DNA of 64,000 bases. Origin: Comamonadaceae bacterium. GTDB lineage: Bacteria > Pseudomonadota > Gammaproteobacteria > Burkholderiales > Burkholderiaceae_C. Both the position numbers and the translations under genes were made by a program. The stretch is from the NCBI GenBank assembly GCA_027484575.1, contig JAIXSQ010000007.1, forward strand, positions 434,001 through 498,000. The letters run 5' to 3'. The notes under the pieces are model-generated. The model ran no database searches. It was not told the origin of the DNA and saw only the letters and a program-made list of their open reading frames with translations. Shown in pieces: positions 10,827 to 20,640 of the stretch; the first letter of the stretch is position 1, and every line of letters begins with the position of its first letter.

Positions 10827-11375
10827 TCAGTCGTCGAAGTGGTGCCACTGGGCCTCGTCGAGCGCGGCGAGCGCCTCGTAGGCCAGCTGCAGCAGGCCGG
10901 CCTGCTGTGCCCACTCGACCTGGTCGCGCAGGCGCAGGCGCTTGGCCATGCTGGAGGTGGCGGCCCAGGCCGCGCCGGCGATGGGCGCGGGCAGCGGCGG
11001 CTGGGCCGCGGGGCCGGCCTGCGCGGCCAGCACCTTGCACAGCGCCGCCCAGGGCATGGGCATGGGGCAGGCGCGGTTGTTGCGCCGCGCCATCGCCATC
11101 ACGTCGTCGAGCGTGGCGGTCCGCGAGGACCTGGGCGGGGCCGGCGGCAGCCCGGCGCCCGACATCGGCTGGGTGGCGGCCCATTCGGGACCGCCGGGCA
11201 CCGTGGCGCCGGGGGGCTGGGTGGGGGCGAACGGCTTGTCGAGCGAGCGCTGGGCCTCCTCGAAGCGGGCCCAGGCCGAGGGGCTGTCCTCCTCGAGCGC
11301 CATGGGCGCGGTCGCGCGGTCCCCCGGGTACAGGGGATTGAACAGCGACTTGCCGGCCTTCTTGTCAGCGGACAT
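10827..11375 (-). CDS. Hypothetical protein (182 aa)
   Basis: I do not recognise a family. The N-terminus is polar ([18 protein letters not shown]), followed by a Pro-rich middle, then a helical C-terminal half with several Trp residues and an acidic end ([12 protein letters not shown]). There is no signal peptide or membrane helix, so it is probably cytoplasmic. It sits head to tail 86 bases downstream of polA on the same strand and converges with the hydrolase gene. Coding status is inferred from composition and spacing. Confidence 0.6.
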   Translation of the reverse strand: MSADKKAGKSLFNPLYPGDRATAPMALEEDSPSAWARFEEAQRSLDKPFAPTQPPGATVPGGPEWAATQPMSGAGLPPAPPRSSRTATLDDVMAMARRNNRACPMPMPWAALCKVLAAQAGPAAQPPLPAPIAGAAWAATSSMAKRLRLRDQVEWAQQAGLLQLAYEALAALDEAQWHHFDD

Positions 11376-11461
11376 GGTGGGGGATCATGCGGGGCAGCCT
11401 CGGGCCCGGTCAAGAGCGGCCCATCCCCCTGTCCGGGCTCGGGAGCACACCCGATGGCGCA

Positions 11462-14260
11462 TCAATGGGCCTCTTCCCAGTTGGCGCCCATGCCGACCTC
11501 GGCCACCAGCGGCACCCGCAGGGCGGCCACGCCGGCCATCAGGCGCGGGATCTCGGCGCGCACCCAGTCGACCTCGTCCAGCGGCACCTCGAACACCAGT
11601 TCGTCGTGCACCTGCAACACCATGCGGGTGCGCCGGCCGGCGCGGTCCAGCGCCTGCTGCACCTGCACCATGGCCAGCTTGATCAGGTCGGCGGCCGTGC
11701 CCTGCATGGGCGCGTTGATCGCCTGGCGCTCGGCGCCGCCGCGGCGCGGGCCGTTGGGCGAGTTGATCTCGGGCAGGTACAGCCGCCGGCCCAGCACCGT
11801 CTCCACGTAGCCCTGGCGCTTGGCCGTGAGCTTGGATTCGTCCATGTACTGGCGCACGCCGGGATAGCGCTGGAAGTAGCGGTCGATGTAGGCGGCCGCG
11901 GCCTTGGTCTCGATGCCCAGGTTGCGCGCCAGCCCGAAGCTGCTCATGCCGTAGATCAGGCCGAAGTTGATCACCTTGGCATAGCGGCGCTGCTCGCTGC
12001 TGACCTGCTCGGGCGCGACGCCGAACACCTCGGCGGCGGTGGCGCGGTGCACGTCCAGGCCCTCGGTGAAGGCGCGGATCAGGGCCGGGTCCTCCGACAA
12101 GTGGGCCATGATGCGCAGCTCGATCTGGCTGTAGTCGGCGCTGGCGATCACATGCCCCGGCGGCGCGACGAAGGCCTCGCGCACGCGCCGGCCCTCGGCG
12201 GTCTTGACCGGGATGTTCTGCAGGTTGGGATCGTTGGACGACAGCCGGCCCGTGACCGCCACCGCCTGCGCGAAATGCGTGTGCACGCGGCCGGTGCGCG
12301 GATGCGCCATCTGCGCGAGCTTGTCGGTGTAGGTGCCCTTGAGCTTGGACAGCCCGCGGTGCTCCAGGATGCGCGCCGGCAGCGGGTAGTCCTCGGCCAG
12401 CTTCTCCAGCACCTCCTCGTCGGTCGACGGCGCGCCGCTGGCGGTCTTCTTGACCACCGGCAGGCCCAGCTTGCCGAAGAAGATCTCGCCGATCTGCTTG
12501 GGGCTGCCCAGGTTGAACGGCTGGCCCGCGAGTTCGTGCGCCTCCTGCTCGAGCTGCAGGATGCGCTGGCCCAGCTCGTGGCTCTGGCGCGCCAGCACCT
12601 GGCCGTCGATCAGCACGCCGTGCCGCTCGATGCGCCACAGCACCTCGCTGGTCTGCATCTCCAGCGCGTAGACCGCGCGCAGCTTCGCGTCGGCCTCCAG
12701 CCGCGGCCACAGCACGCGGTGCACGTCCAGGGTCTGGTCGGCGTCCTCGCACGAGTACTCGGCCGCCTTCTCCACCGACACCTGCGAGAACGGGATCTGG
12801 TGCGCGCCCTTGCCGGCGATGCTCTCGTAGTCGATGCCGGCGCGGCCCAGGTGGCGCTCGGCCAGGCTGGCCAGCCCGTGCGGCTTGTGCACCTCGAGCA
12901 CGTACGACTGCAGCATGGTGTCGTGCACGTAGCCCTGCACCTCGATGCCGTGGTTGGCGAACACGTGGCGGTCGTACTTGACGTGCTGGCCCAGCTTGGG
13001 CCGCGCCGCGTCCTCCAGCCAGGGCCGCAGGCGCGCCAGCACCTCCTCCCGCGGCAGCTGCACCGGCGCGTCGCCGTAGCTGTGCGCCACCGGGACGTAG
13101 AAGGCCGTGCCCGGCTCGGTCGAGAACGACAGGCCCACGATCTCGGCCTGCATCTCGTCCAGCGAGCTGGTCTCGGTGTCCAGCGCCACCAGCGGCGCGG
13201 CCTGCAGGCGGGCCAGCAGGTCGTCGAAGGCGGCCCAGTCGAGCACGGTGGCGTACTGCAGGTTGGTCACCCGCGGCGGCGCCAGCAGCGGATCGGCCCC
13301 GGGCTCCAGCGACGCGGCGTCGGGCGGCGCGTCGTGGCCCAGCTGCTCGGGCTGCAGCGCATGCTGCTCCAGCTGGCGCGCCAGGCCCTTGAAGCCGTAG
13401 CGCTCGTAGAAGTCCTTCAGCCGCTCGGTGTCCTGCCCGCCGATGATGATGTCGTCCAGCGCCGGCAGGCCCGGGATGTGCTCGGCCAGCGCGCAGTCCT
13501 TCTTGATGGTCAGCAGCTGGCGGCCGGTGGGCAGCCAGCCCAGCGCCTTGCGCAGGTTCTCGCCCACCGCGCCCTTGACCTCGTGCGCCCGCGCCACCAG
13601 CGCGTCCAGCGAGCCGTACTCCTTGAGCAGCTTGACCGCGGTCTTGGGGCCCACCTTCTCGACGCCGGGCACGTTGTCCACGCTGTCGCCCACCAGCGCC
13701 TGGTAGTCGACCATCAGCGCCGGCGGCACGCCGAACTCGGCCTCGACGCCGGCCAGGTCGCGCACCTTGTCGTTCATGGTGTCGATCACGGTCACGCGCT
13801 CGTCCACCAGCTGCGACAGGTCCTTGTCGCCCGAGGAGATCACGGTGCGCAGCCCGTGCGTGCTGGCCATGCAGGCCAGCGTGCCGATCACGTCGTCGGC
13901 CTCGACGCCGGGCACGTGCAGCACCTTCCAGCCCAGCAGCCGCACGACCTCGTGGATCGGCTCGATCTGCGAGCGCAGGTCGTCGGGCATGGGCGAGCGG
14001 TTGGCCTTGTAGTCGGGATACAGGTCGTCGCGGAAGGTCTTGCCGGGGGCGTCGAACACCACCGCCGCGTACTCGGCCCGCACGTCCTTGCGCAGCTTCT
14101 GCAGCATGTTGATCATCCCGCGGATCGCGCCCGTGGCCGGGCTGGCCGGGTCGCCCGGGATGGCCCGCAGGTCGGGCATGGCATGGAAGGCGCGGTACAG
14201 GTAGCTGGAGCCGTCGACCAGCAGCAGGGTCGGGGGCGGCGAAGCCGGGGTCTCGGTCAT
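11462..14260 (-). CDS. polA: DNA polymerase I
   Basis: A 932-residue protein of normal PolA length. The N-terminal 5'-3' exonuclease domain (to about 300) starts [17 protein letters not shown] and has the acidic DVIGTLA region. The 3'-5' exonuclease domain keeps [10 protein letters not shown] and the YSCEDAD motif, so proofreading should be active. The polymerase domain has motif A ([14 protein letters not shown]), motif B ([14 protein letters not shown]) and motif C (QVHDELVFE). It works in Okazaki-fragment processing and excision repair. It diverges from the DUF2782 gene, a common Burkholderiales arrangement next to thrB. Confidence 0.98.
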   Translation of the reverse strand: MTETPASPPPTLLLVDGSSYLYRAFHAMPDLRAIPGDPASPATGAIRGMINMLQKLRKDVRAEYAAVVFDAPGKTFRDDLYPDYKANRSPMPDDLRSQIEPIHEVVRLLGWKVLHVPGVEADDVIGTLACMASTHGLRTVISSGDKDLSQLVDERVTVIDTMNDKVRDLAGVEAEFGVPPALMVDYQALVGDSVDNVPGVEKVGPKTAVKLLKEYGSLDALVARAHEVKGAVGENLRKALGWLPTGRQLLTIKKDCALAEHIPGLPALDDIIIGGQDTERLKDFYERYGFKGLARQLEQHALQPEQLGHDAPPDAASLEPGADPLLAPPRVTNLQYATVLDWAAFDDLLARLQAAPLVALDTETSSLDEMQAEIVGLSFSTEPGTAFYVPVAHSYGDAPVQLPREEVLARLRPWLEDAARPKLGQHVKYDRHVFANHGIEVQGYVHDTMLQSYVLEVHKPHGLASLAERHLGRAGIDYESIAGKGAHQIPFSQVSVEKAAEYSCEDADQTLDVHRVLWPRLEADAKLRAVYALEMQTSEVLWRIERHGVLIDGQVLARQSHELGQRILQLEQEAHELAGQPFNLGSPKQIGEIFFGKLGLPVVKKTASGAPSTDEEVLEKLAEDYPLPARILEHRGLSKLKGTYTDKLAQMAHPRTGRVHTHFAQAVAVTGRLSSNDPNLQNIPVKTAEGRRVREAFVAPPGHVIASADYSQIELRIMAHLSEDPALIRAFTEGLDVHRATAAEVFGVAPEQVSSEQRRYAKVINFGLIYGMSSFGLARNLGIETKAAAAYIDRYFQRYPGVRQYMDESKLTAKRQGYVETVLGRRLYLPEINSPNGPRRGGAERQAINAPMQGTAADLIKLAMVQVQQALDRAGRRTRMVLQVHDELVFEVPLDEVDWVRAEIPRLMAGVAALRVPLVAEVGMGANWEEAH

Positions 14261-14323
14261 AGGGCGGCGATCCTACCTGCCGCCCGGCCGGGCCGACGCC
14301 GCAGCCGCCAGCGGCCGCGCCTC

Positions 14324-14337
14324 TACAATCCCGCCCC
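14324..14337 (+). promoter_or_regulatory. -10 box giving a near-leaderless mRNA
   Basis: TACAAT at 14324-14329 is a near-consensus -10 box only 8 bases before the ATG at 14338. Transcription should start at about 14336-14338, leaving essentially no leader and no room for a ribosome-binding site. Confidence 0.55.
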
Positions 14338-14634
14338 ATGCTGCGCGCCGCCATCCCGACCCTGCTGCTGGCCTGCGCCGGGGCCGCGGCCCAGGTGCCC
14401 ACCTTCCCGCCCGAGCAGCCCACCGAACGCACCGTCACCGAGGACGCGGGCGCCCGGGTCGAGGAGCTCAGGGTGGGCGGCCAGGTGCGCAGCATCAGCG
14501 TGCAGCCCAAGAACGGCGCGCCCGCCTACGAGGTCGACCCCGGTTCGGCCGCGCGCACCAGCGGCAGCGTCGACGAGCGCACCCAGCCCGTGGGCGGTGG
14601 CGGCCGGCGCATGTGGAACCTGCTGCGCTTCTGA
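14338..14634 (+). CDS. DUF2782 domain exported protein
   Basis: A 98-residue protein with a signal peptide (residues 1-18, ending AAA before QVP) and a small DUF2782 domain (about 35-98) containing [20 protein letters not shown] and YEVDPGS. Expected in the periplasm; function unknown. The gene lies between polA and thrB. The -10 box is so close to the start codon that the mRNA is probably leaderless. Identification rests on the pattern and the synteny. Confidence 0.85.
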   Translation: MLRAAIPTLLLACAGAAAQVPTFPPEQPTERTVTEDAGARVEELRVGGQVRSISVQPKNGAPAYEVDPGSAARTSGSVDERTQPVGGGGRRMWNLLRF

Positions 14635-14653
14635 GTCCCCCACCACCACCGAC

Positions 14654-15607
14654 ATGGCCGTCTTCACCGAAGTCCCGCAGGACCAGGCGCGCGGGCTGAT
14701 GCAGCGCCTGGGCCTGGGCGAGCTGCACGCGCTGCGCGGCATCCAGGGCGGCATCGAGAACACCAACTACTTCGCCACCACCGACCAGGGCGAGTGGGTG
14801 CTGACCCTGTTCGAGCGGCTCACGCGCGAGCAGCTGCCGTTCTACCTGCACCTGATGAAGCACCTGGCGCTGCGCGGCATCCCGGTGCCCGACCCGCAGG
14901 CCGACCCGGCCACCGGCGACCTGCTGCACACCGTCTGCGGCAAGCCGGCCGCGGTGGTCAACCGCCTGCGCGGCGCCAGCGAGCTGGCCCCCCAGGCGTC
15001 GCACTGCGCCGCGCTGGGCGAGATGCTGGCGCGCATGCACCTGGCCGCGCGCGACTACGACCGCCTCCAGCCCAACCTGCGCGGGCTGGCCTGGTGGAAC
15101 GAGACCGTGCCGGTGGTGCTGCCCCACCTGGACCCCGGCCAGGCAGCGCTGCTGCGCACCGAGCTGGCCTACCAGAACCACGTGGCGGCCTCCTCGGCCT
15201 ATGCCGCGCTGCCGCGCGGGCCGGTGCATGCCGACCTGTTCCGCGACAACGCGATGTTCGACGCCGGCACGCTGACCGGCTGCTTCGACTTCTACTTCGC
15301 CGGCGTCGACACCTGGCTGTTCGACGTCGCGGTGTGCCTGAACGACTGGTGCATCGACCTGGCCACCGGCACCCACGACCCGGTGCGCGCCGACGCCCTG
15401 CTGGCCGCCTACGGCCGGGTGCGGCCGCTGGCCGCGGCCGAGCGGCGCCTGCTGCCGGCCATGCTGCGCGCCGGCGCGCTGCGCTTCTGGATCTCGCGGC
15501 TGTGGGACTTCCACCTGCCGCGCGAGGCCTCGCTGCTGCAGCCCCACGATCCCACCCATTTCGAGCGCGTGCTGCGCCAGCGCATCGACCATCCCGTGCA
15601 GGCCTGA
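14654..15607 (+). CDS. thrB: Homoserine kinase
   Basis: A 317-residue protein of the choline-kinase-like homoserine kinase family (ThrB of Pseudomonas and Burkholderia type), not the GHMP type of E. coli. It phosphorylates L-homoserine with ATP in threonine synthesis, in the cytoplasm. Visible motifs are [10 protein letters not shown] near the N-terminus, the kinase catalytic HADLFRDN and the metal-binding [15 protein letters not shown]. The ATG at 14654 gives the standard MAVFTEV start; only 19 bases separate it from DUF2782, with no clear ribosome-binding site. Confidence 0.95.
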   Translation: MAVFTEVPQDQARGLMQRLGLGELHALRGIQGGIENTNYFATTDQGEWVLTLFERLTREQLPFYLHLMKHLALRGIPVPDPQADPATGDLLHTVCGKPAAVVNRLRGASELAPQASHCAALGEMLARMHLAARDYDRLQPNLRGLAWWNETVPVVLPHLDPGQAALLRTELAYQNHVAASSAYAALPRGPVHADLFRDNAMFDAGTLTGCFDFYFAGVDTWLFDVAVCLNDWCIDLATGTHDPVRADALLAAYGRVRPLAAAERRLLPAMLRAGALRFWISRLWDFHLPREASLLQPHDPTHFERVLRQRIDHPVQA

Positions 15608-15637
15608 GACGGCCCGCACCCTGCCGCCTCCCCCGTC

Positions 15638-16405
15638 ATGAAACTCAACGTCGTTCCGCCGCGCACGGGCCTGCAGTGGGTGCGCACCGGCATCCGCACC
15701 TTCCTGCGGCAACCGCTCGCGCTGGTGGGCCTGTTCTTCATGTACATGGCGGTGGTGCTGCTGATCGCGCAGGTGCCCGTGCTGGGCCCGGTGGTTGGCG
15801 GCATGCTGGTGCCCGCCGCCACGCTGGGCCTGATGGCCGCCAGCGCCGAGGCCGAGCACGGCCGCTTTCCCATGCCCACGGTGCTGGTCAGCGCCTTCCG
15901 CGCCGGCCGCCAGCGGGCCCGGGCGATGCTGGTGCTGGGCGCGCTCTACACCGCCGGCTCGCTGCTGGCCACCGGCATCGCCGAGCTGATCGCCGGCGGT
16001 GGCGCCACGCCGTCGGCGGCGCCCCCGGGGCAGGTGGACGCCACGGTGCTGCTGGTGCTGCTGCTGCACACGCCCATCTTCCTGCTGTTCTGGCATGCGC
16101 CGGCGCTGGTGCACTGGCACGGCATCACGCCGGCCAAGAGCCTGTTCTTCAGCGCGGTGGCCTGCTGGCGCAACCTGGGCGCGATGGTGGTCTACGGCCT
16201 GGCCTGGCTGGGCGTGTTCCTGGCCGCCGGCGCGCTGATCAGCCTGGTGGGCGCCGTGTCCGGCTCGGCCGGCGTGCTCAAGGCGGTGATGATGCCGGCC
16301 GCGCTGCTGCTGGCGGCGATGTTCTCCACCTCGATCTGGTTCACCTTCCGCGACAGCTTCAGCGCCGACGCCCCCGCGCCGGCGCCCACCCAGGAGACCC
16401 CGTGA
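15638..16405 (+). CDS. BPSS1780-type integral membrane protein
   Basis: A 255-residue inner-membrane protein with about six hydrophobic helices. It starts MKLNVVPPRTGLQWVRTGIRTF, a family-typical cytoplasmic amphipathic lead, followed by QPLALVGLFFMYMAVV. This family is common in Burkholderiales, without known function. The stop codon overlaps the next start by one base (TGATG), so translation is probably coupled with the FecR-like protein. Confidence 0.8.
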   Translation: MKLNVVPPRTGLQWVRTGIRTFLRQPLALVGLFFMYMAVVLLIAQVPVLGPVVGGMLVPAATLGLMAASAEAEHGRFPMPTVLVSAFRAGRQRARAMLVLGALYTAGSLLATGIAELIAGGGATPSAAPPGQVDATVLLVLLLHTPIFLLFWHAPALVHWHGITPAKSLFFSAVACWRNLGAMVVYGLAWLGVFLAAGALISLVGAVSGSAGVLKAVMMPAALLLAAMFSTSIWFTFRDSFSADAPAPAPTQETP

Positions 16406-17160
16406 TGACCCAGCATGCCCTGCAAGGCCGCAGCGAGGCCGACGTCCTGTGGTTCCGGCGCCGCTCGGTGCTGCAGGCGGGCGCGGCCTGGGTCGCGGCC
16501 GGCGGCTTCGGCGCCGCCCTGGCCCAGCAGCGCGGCAACGTGGTCGAGCTGCGCGGGGAGGTGCTGGCCAACGGCCGGGCGCTGCGCCCGCAGGACTGGG
16601 TGCAGACCGGCGACGAGCTGGTCAGCGGCCCGGGCTCGCACCTGGTGTTCGTGCTGGGCAACGCGGCGTTCCTGTTGCGTCCGCAGTCCCGGCTGGTCGT
16701 CGAGCGCGGCGACACGATCAACGCGGCCTCGGTGCTGCGCCTGCTGACCGGCGCGGTGGCCAGCGTGTGGAACCGCGGCGGGGCACGCCAGATCGTCACG
16801 CCCACGCTGACCGCAGGCATCCGCGGCACCGGCGTCTACACCGAGGTGTTCGCCGCCGAGGACAGCCGCACCTACTTCTGCAACTGCTACGGCGAGGTCG
16901 CGCTGGCCGCGGGCTTCGACCGCGCGCTGTCGCAGGCTGCGTACCACCAGTCGTTCTGGGCCGAGCCGGTGCCGCGCGAGGGCCGGCGGCTGCGCCCGGC
17001 GCAGGCGATCAACCACACCGACGAGGAACTCGAGTTCCTCGCCGCGCTGGCGGGCCAGCAGACGGCCTGGCAGCGCGCCGGCCGCAAGGGCGTCAAGGAC
17101 GGCCAGGGCTACATGGAGCAGCGCCCGGCCGACGCGCACCCCGCGATGCGGCTGCGCTGA
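16405..17160 (+). CDS. FecR-like domain protein with Tat-type signal
   Basis: A 251-residue protein. Residues about 18-40 read as a Tat signal (FRRRSVLQAGAAWVAAGGFG, ending ALAQ). The following region (about 42-150) is FecR-like, with GNVVELRGEVLANGRALRPQ and a TLTAGIRGTGVYTE segment typical of FecR domains in exported structural or signalling proteins. A CNC pair in the YFCNCYGEV segment could form a disulfide or bind metal. No sigma factor or TonB receptor gene is adjacent, so it is unlikely to be a classical anti-sigma FecR. It is coupled to the upstream membrane-protein gene. Confidence 0.75.
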   Translation: MTQHALQGRSEADVLWFRRRSVLQAGAAWVAAGGFGAALAQQRGNVVELRGEVLANGRALRPQDWVQTGDELVSGPGSHLVFVLGNAAFLLRPQSRLVVERGDTINAASVLRLLTGAVASVWNRGGARQIVTPTLTAGIRGTGVYTEVFAAEDSRTYFCNCYGEVALAAGFDRALSQAAYHQSFWAEPVPREGRRLRPAQAINHTDEELEFLAALAGQQTAWQRAGRKGVKDGQGYMEQRPADAHPAMRLR

Positions 17161-17165
17161 AACCC

Positions 17166-17190
17166 GCGCTGCGCCGCCCCGGCGCAGCGC
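17166..17190 (+). terminator. GC hairpin after the FecR-like gene
   Basis: Perfect 10-bp stem GCGCTGCGCC / GGCGCAGCGC with a 5-base loop, 5 bases after the stop codon. No T-run follows. A -10-like TACAGT (17191-17196) abuts it and may serve the potassium channel gene. Confidence 0.5.
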
Positions 17191-17228
17191 TACAGTCGCT
17201 GGGCAGCCCTGCCCGCCCCGGTCCCACC

Positions 17229-18260
17229 GTGCCACGCCTGCCCCACCCCTTGCGCAGCCGCCACTTCCGCGGCCTGCTCGCGGGCACCGCCGTGCTGGTG
17301 GCGGTGCATGCGGTGGGCACGCTGGGCTATCACTGGATCGGCCGGCCGCAGGCCAGCTGGGTCGACAGCTTCTACATGACCTTCATCACCGTGGCCACCA
17401 TCGGCTACGGCGAGGTCGTGGACCTCACGCACCATCCCTACGGCCGGCTGTTCACCGTCGCGATCGCCGTGGTGGGCATCGTCAACCTCAGCTACCTGTT
17501 CTCGACCTTCCTGGCCTGGCTGATCGAGTCGGACCTGAACGCCAGCTTCCGGAGACGCCGCATGGAACGCCAGATCGCCGCCTTGTCGGGCCACTACATC
17601 GTCTGCGGCGTGGGCCGCGTGGGCGGCAACGTCGCCACCGAGCTGCTGCGCACGCGGCGCCCGTTCGTGGCCATCGAGCGCGACCCGCAGGCGCTGCAGG
17701 CCTGGCTCGAGCGCCACCCCGACACGCCCCACCTGGCGGCCGATGCCGCCGACGACGACGCCCTGCGGCGCGCCGGCGTCACGCGCGCGGCCGGCGTGTT
17801 CGCGGTGACGGGCGACGACAGCCACAACCTGATGGTGGCGCTGTCGGTCAAGCTGCTGAACCCGCGCGCGCGGGTGGTGGCGCGGCTGCACGACGTGCGC
17901 AACGCCGACAAGGCGCGCCGCGCGGGGGCCGACGAGATCGTCTCGCCCGACTTCACCGGGGGCATGCGCATCGCCTCGGCGATGGTGCGGCCGCACGTGG
18001 TGAACTTCATGGACCAGATGCTGCGCACCGACGAGGGCCTGCGGCTGGACGAGGTGCGCGTGCCGGCGGGCAGTCCGGCGCGCACGGTGGGCGAGCTGGC
18101 GCCGCGCTCGCGCGAGTGGATCCTGGTGGCCACGCACGAGGAGGGCCGGTGGGCGTTCAACCCGCCCGACGACCACCGGGTGCGGCCGGGCGCCACGCTG
18201 GTGCTCATGACCACGCCGGGCGGGCGCGCCGAGATCGAGCGCCGCGTGGCGCAGGCCTGA
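17229..18260 (+). CDS. Potassium channel with TrkA-N (RCK) domain
   Basis: A 343-residue inner-membrane protein starting at GTG 17229. Two membrane helices (about 17-35 and 76-98) flank the pore loop, with selectivity filter TIGYGE at residues 57-62. A cytoplasmic RCK domain follows, with nucleotide-binding GVGRVGG near 122-128, and then a TrkA-C-like end (about 265-343). This matches ligand-gated bacterial K+ channels of the MthK/Kch type. Regulation probably runs through NAD(H), another nucleotide or Ca2+ at the RCK domain. A 10-bp hairpin and a -10-like box precede it. Confidence 0.92.
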   Translation: MPRLPHPLRSRHFRGLLAGTAVLVAVHAVGTLGYHWIGRPQASWVDSFYMTFITVATIGYGEVVDLTHHPYGRLFTVAIAVVGIVNLSYLFSTFLAWLIESDLNASFRRRRMERQIAALSGHYIVCGVGRVGGNVATELLRTRRPFVAIERDPQALQAWLERHPDTPHLAADAADDDALRRAGVTRAAGVFAVTGDDSHNLMVALSVKLLNPRARVVARLHDVRNADKARRAGADEIVSPDFTGGMRIASAMVRPHVVNFMDQMLRTDEGLRLDEVRVPAGSPARTVGELAPRSREWILVATHEEGRWAFNPPDDHRVRPGATLVLMTTPGGRAEIERRVAQA

Positions 18261-18273
18261 GCACGCGCTGGTG

Positions 18274-18291
18274 TTTGGGCACGCGCCCAAA
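18274..18291 (+). terminator. Small hairpin after the channel gene
   Basis: Perfect 7-bp stem TTTGGGC / GCCCAAA with loop ACGC, 13 bases after the stop. No T-run follows. Confidence 0.4.
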
Positions 18292-18394
18292 TACCGCGGC
18301 ACCGTGGGGTCGTCAGCCTCAGGCGGTGTCCGCTGACAGCGCCGGGCCGCGGCCGCTGGCTCAATGGGGCCACAGGACAGCGAAAGGAGACCCC

Positions 18395-18613
18395 ATGTCC
18401 CACCAAGCCCTGATCCACGGCGACGTGAGCTTCCGTGCCGGCGACGGCATGCTGATGCCCATTCCCGACGGCCCGGTCGAGATCGAGATCGCCGACGACA
18501 GCGTCACCCTCGGCTGGATGGACGGCGACGATCCCGGCTCCGCCGCGATCACGCGCGACGAGTTCGAGCGCTTCGTGCGCGAAGGCAAGATCCGCGTGCT
18601 GGCCGAGACCTGA
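18395..18613 (+). CDS. Small acidic hypothetical protein (72 aa)
   Basis: It starts at ATG 18395 behind a strong AAAGGAG site. The protein is acidic, with strand-like alternation (VEIEIADDSVTLGW) and an ending EFERFVREGKIRVLAET. There is no signal peptide or membrane helix. I do not recognise the family. Coding status is supported by the ribosome-binding site, composition and the terminator immediately downstream. Confidence 0.7.
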   Translation: MSHQALIHGDVSFRAGDGMLMPIPDGPVEIEIADDSVTLGWMDGDDPGSAAITRDEFERFVREGKIRVLAET

Positions 18614-18631
18614 GCCGGCACCCACCCATGC

Positions 18632-18655
18632 GAAGGGGCCCCGCGGGGCCCCTTC
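18632..18655. terminator. Bidirectional terminator hairpin
   Basis: Perfect 11-bp inverted repeat GAAGGGGCCCC / GGGGCCCCTTC with a 2-base centre, between two convergent genes (stops at 18613 and 18677). The TTC/GAA ends give a short T-stretch in both directions. Confidence 0.75.
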
Positions 18656-18676
18656 GTCCGTGCGCCGCCGGGCGGC

Positions 18677-18979
18677 TCAGCGCATGAACAGCTTGGAGAA
18701 CACGATGCCGACGGCGAAGGCGATGCCGACGGCCGCCAGCGGGCTGGTGCGCACCTGCTCGCGGGCCATGTCGCCGTACTCCTGCTGCCAGCCCATCACG
18801 CGCTCGGACGAGGTGCCCAGGGTCTGCTCCAGCTTGTCGACGGCCTGGTGCGCGGCCTGCGCCATGCGCTGCACGCGGTTGGCATCCGCCGCGCCGGTGG
18901 CGCCGGTGCCGGTGGCGCTGGTGCCGGACATGCTCTCGGTCGTGGGGAAGGGGGAGGTGGTCGTGGTCGTCTCGGGCAT
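18677..18979 (-). CDS. DUF883 / ElaB-like membrane-anchored protein
   Basis: A 100-residue protein. The first 35 residues are Thr/Ser-rich, followed by an amphipathic helix (AAHQAVDKLEQTL, EYGDMAREQVRTSP) and a C-terminal membrane helix (LAAVGIAFAVGIVFSKLF). This is the DUF883 layout of E. coli ElaB, YqjD and YgaM, which are stationary-phase inner-membrane proteins, some of them ribosome-associated. A CCTACAGG sequence upstream (minus strand, around 19083) resembles the -10 part of promoter elements found elsewhere in the window. Stress induction is likely from family knowledge. Confidence 0.85.
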   Translation of the reverse strand: MPETTTTTSPFPTTESMSGTSATGTGATGAADANRVQRMAQAAHQAVDKLEQTLGTSSERVMGWQQEYGDMAREQVRTSPLAAVGIAFAVGIVFSKLFMR

Positions 18980-19109
18980 GGGGCTCTCCGTGTGGGGTGG
19001 ATCGGGACCGGCTCGGCCGGCGGGCTCGGGCCATTGTGGGAAAGCCCAGCGTTGGCTCCCTGTCGGTGGCCGTTGCCGGCGCCTGTAGGACCGCGGCGCA
19101 GTGCCCCGC

Positions 19110-20585
19110 TCAGGCGACCCGCAGCACGCCCATCATCCCGCCCTCGTGGTGCTCCAGCACGTGGCAGTGGAGCATCCAGTCGCCGGGGTTGTCGGCGACG
19201 AAGGCCACCGTCGCCTCTTCCTGCGGTGCCAGCAGCACGGTGTCCAGCCAGGGCCGCTGGGCCACGTCGCGGCCGCCCTGCCTGAGCAGGCGGAACGCAT
19301 GGCCGTGCAGGTGGATCGGGTGGAACCAGCGGGTGTCGTTGCGCAGCACCAGCTCGACGCTGCGGCCGCGTGGCACGGTCAGGAACGGCGCCATCGCGTG
19401 CCCCGCATGGCCGGCGTGGCCGTCGTGCGCCGCGCCCACCACCCCGTCGATGGCCCAGGGCGTGCCGCGCCGCGCCAGCTCCATGAACGGCACCTGGCGC
19501 CCGTCCAGCGTGGCGCTGTGCAGCGCGCCCATCATCCCGCCCTCGAAGGTCAGCACGTGGCGCAGCGCGCCCTCGGCCACCGGCTCGGGCACCGGGTTGG
19601 CCGCCAGCACCGGCACGCGGCCGTCGGGCGCGCGCAGCGGCTCGGCCGCATAGGCCAGCTCCAGCAGGTCGTACGCCGCGCGCGGGAAGAACACGTCGCC
19701 CACCGCGTAGCGGCGGCCGGGCTCGCCCACGGCTTCGAGCAGCAGGTCGGCGCGCATGCCGGGCCCCAGCACCACGCGGCCGCGCGGCGGCTCGTGCGGC
19801 ACCACCGGATGCCCGTCCAGCGCCAGCACCAGCGGCCGGTGGCCGTCGAACTGCAGGGCCACGATGCGGGCGTTGGCCGCGTTGACCAGCCGCAGCCGGA
19901 TCCGCTCGCCGCGCCGCAGCACCACCGGCTGCGGCAGGCGGCCGTTGACCGTGACCAGGTTGCCCAGCCGGCCGGCATGGGCCACGTCGTGCGGCTGCAG
20001 GAAGCGGGTGTCCAGCGCGCCGTCGGGTGCCAGCCGCCAGTCGTCGACCAGCCAGGTGAGTTCGCGGTCGAAGCCGGCCACCGGCTGCGCCTCGTCGACC
20101 AGCAGCACGCCGTGCAGCCCGCGCTCGACCTGCTCGCTGCCACGCAGGTGCGAGTGGTACCAGAAGGTGCCGGCATCGGGCAGGTCGAAGGCGTAGCGGA
20201 AACGCCCCCCGGGCTCCACGGGGGGCTGCGTCAGGCCGGGCACGCCGTCCATGGCGTTGGGCAGGCGCAGGCCGTGCCAGTGCACGGTGGTGGGCACCGG
20301 CAGCCGGTTGACGAACTCCACCTCGAGCCGCTGGCCCTGCCGGGCCCGGATCGTCGGCCCGGGCACGTCGCCGCCATAGCTCCAGGCCTGCACGGGCGGC
20401 TGCCCGGCACCCCGCAACGCGACCTCGGCCGGCTGTGCCACCAGCTGCACCCGCTGCGTGCGGCCGTCGCTGGCGGGCAGCGCGCAGGCCGACAGCAGGG
20501 CACCGGCGCCTCCCGCGGCCAGCAGCTGGCGACGCGAGAGCGCGGGGACGGCGGCGGGCGTGGACGGGGGCTGGCGGGGCGGCAT
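19110..20585 (-). CDS. Multicopper oxidase
   Basis: A 491-residue exported enzyme. The N-terminus has an Arg-Arg motif (SRRQLLAAGGAGALLSAC); the LSAC could also be a lipobox, so Tat export with lipidation is possible. Copper motifs are complete: HWHGLRL and WYHSHLRG in the first domain, HPIHLHGHAF and HCHVLEHHEGGMM at the C-terminus, the latter with the type-1 Cys, His and axial Met. Relatives oxidise Cu(I), phenols or metals with O2 in the periplasm. No Met-rich CueO insert is obvious and no copper-response genes adjoin, so a specific name is not justified. Confidence 0.92.
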   Translation of the reverse strand: MPPRQPPSTPAAVPALSRRQLLAAGGAGALLSACALPASDGRTQRVQLVAQPAEVALRGAGQPPVQAWSYGGDVPGPTIRARQGQRLEVEFVNRLPVPTTVHWHGLRLPNAMDGVPGLTQPPVEPGGRFRYAFDLPDAGTFWYHSHLRGSEQVERGLHGVLLVDEAQPVAGFDRELTWLVDDWRLAPDGALDTRFLQPHDVAHAGRLGNLVTVNGRLPQPVVLRRGERIRLRLVNAANARIVALQFDGHRPLVLALDGHPVVPHEPPRGRVVLGPGMRADLLLEAVGEPGRRYAVGDVFFPRAAYDLLELAYAAEPLRAPDGRVPVLAANPVPEPVAEGALRHVLTFEGGMMGALHSATLDGRQVPFMELARRGTPWAIDGVVGAAHDGHAGHAGHAMAPFLTVPRGRSVELVLRNDTRWFHPIHLHGHAFRLLRQGGRDVAQRPWLDTVLLAPQEEATVAFVADNPGDWMLHCHVLEHHEGGMMGVLRVA

Positions 20586-20628
20586 GGCACGGATCTTAGG
20601 AGCGGGCGGTGCGCGCGTGCGCCGCCGC

Positions 20629-20640
20629 TAAGATGACCCG
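20629..20640 (+). promoter_or_regulatory. -10 box giving a leaderless mRNA
   Basis: TAAGAT at 20629-20634 lies 6 bases before the ATG at 20641, so the transcript should begin at or next to the start codon. Confidence 0.45.

Noticed and set aside
11387..14653. Long plus-strand open frame opposite polA
   Set aside because: Composition is typical of an antisense shadow; the true plus-strand gene of this frame begins at 14654 (thrB).
16405..17160. Classical FecR anti-sigma regulator
   Set aside because: No ECF sigma factor or TonB-dependent receptor gene adjoins, and the protein carries a Tat signal at the extreme N-terminus instead of an internal membrane helix after a cytoplasmic domain.
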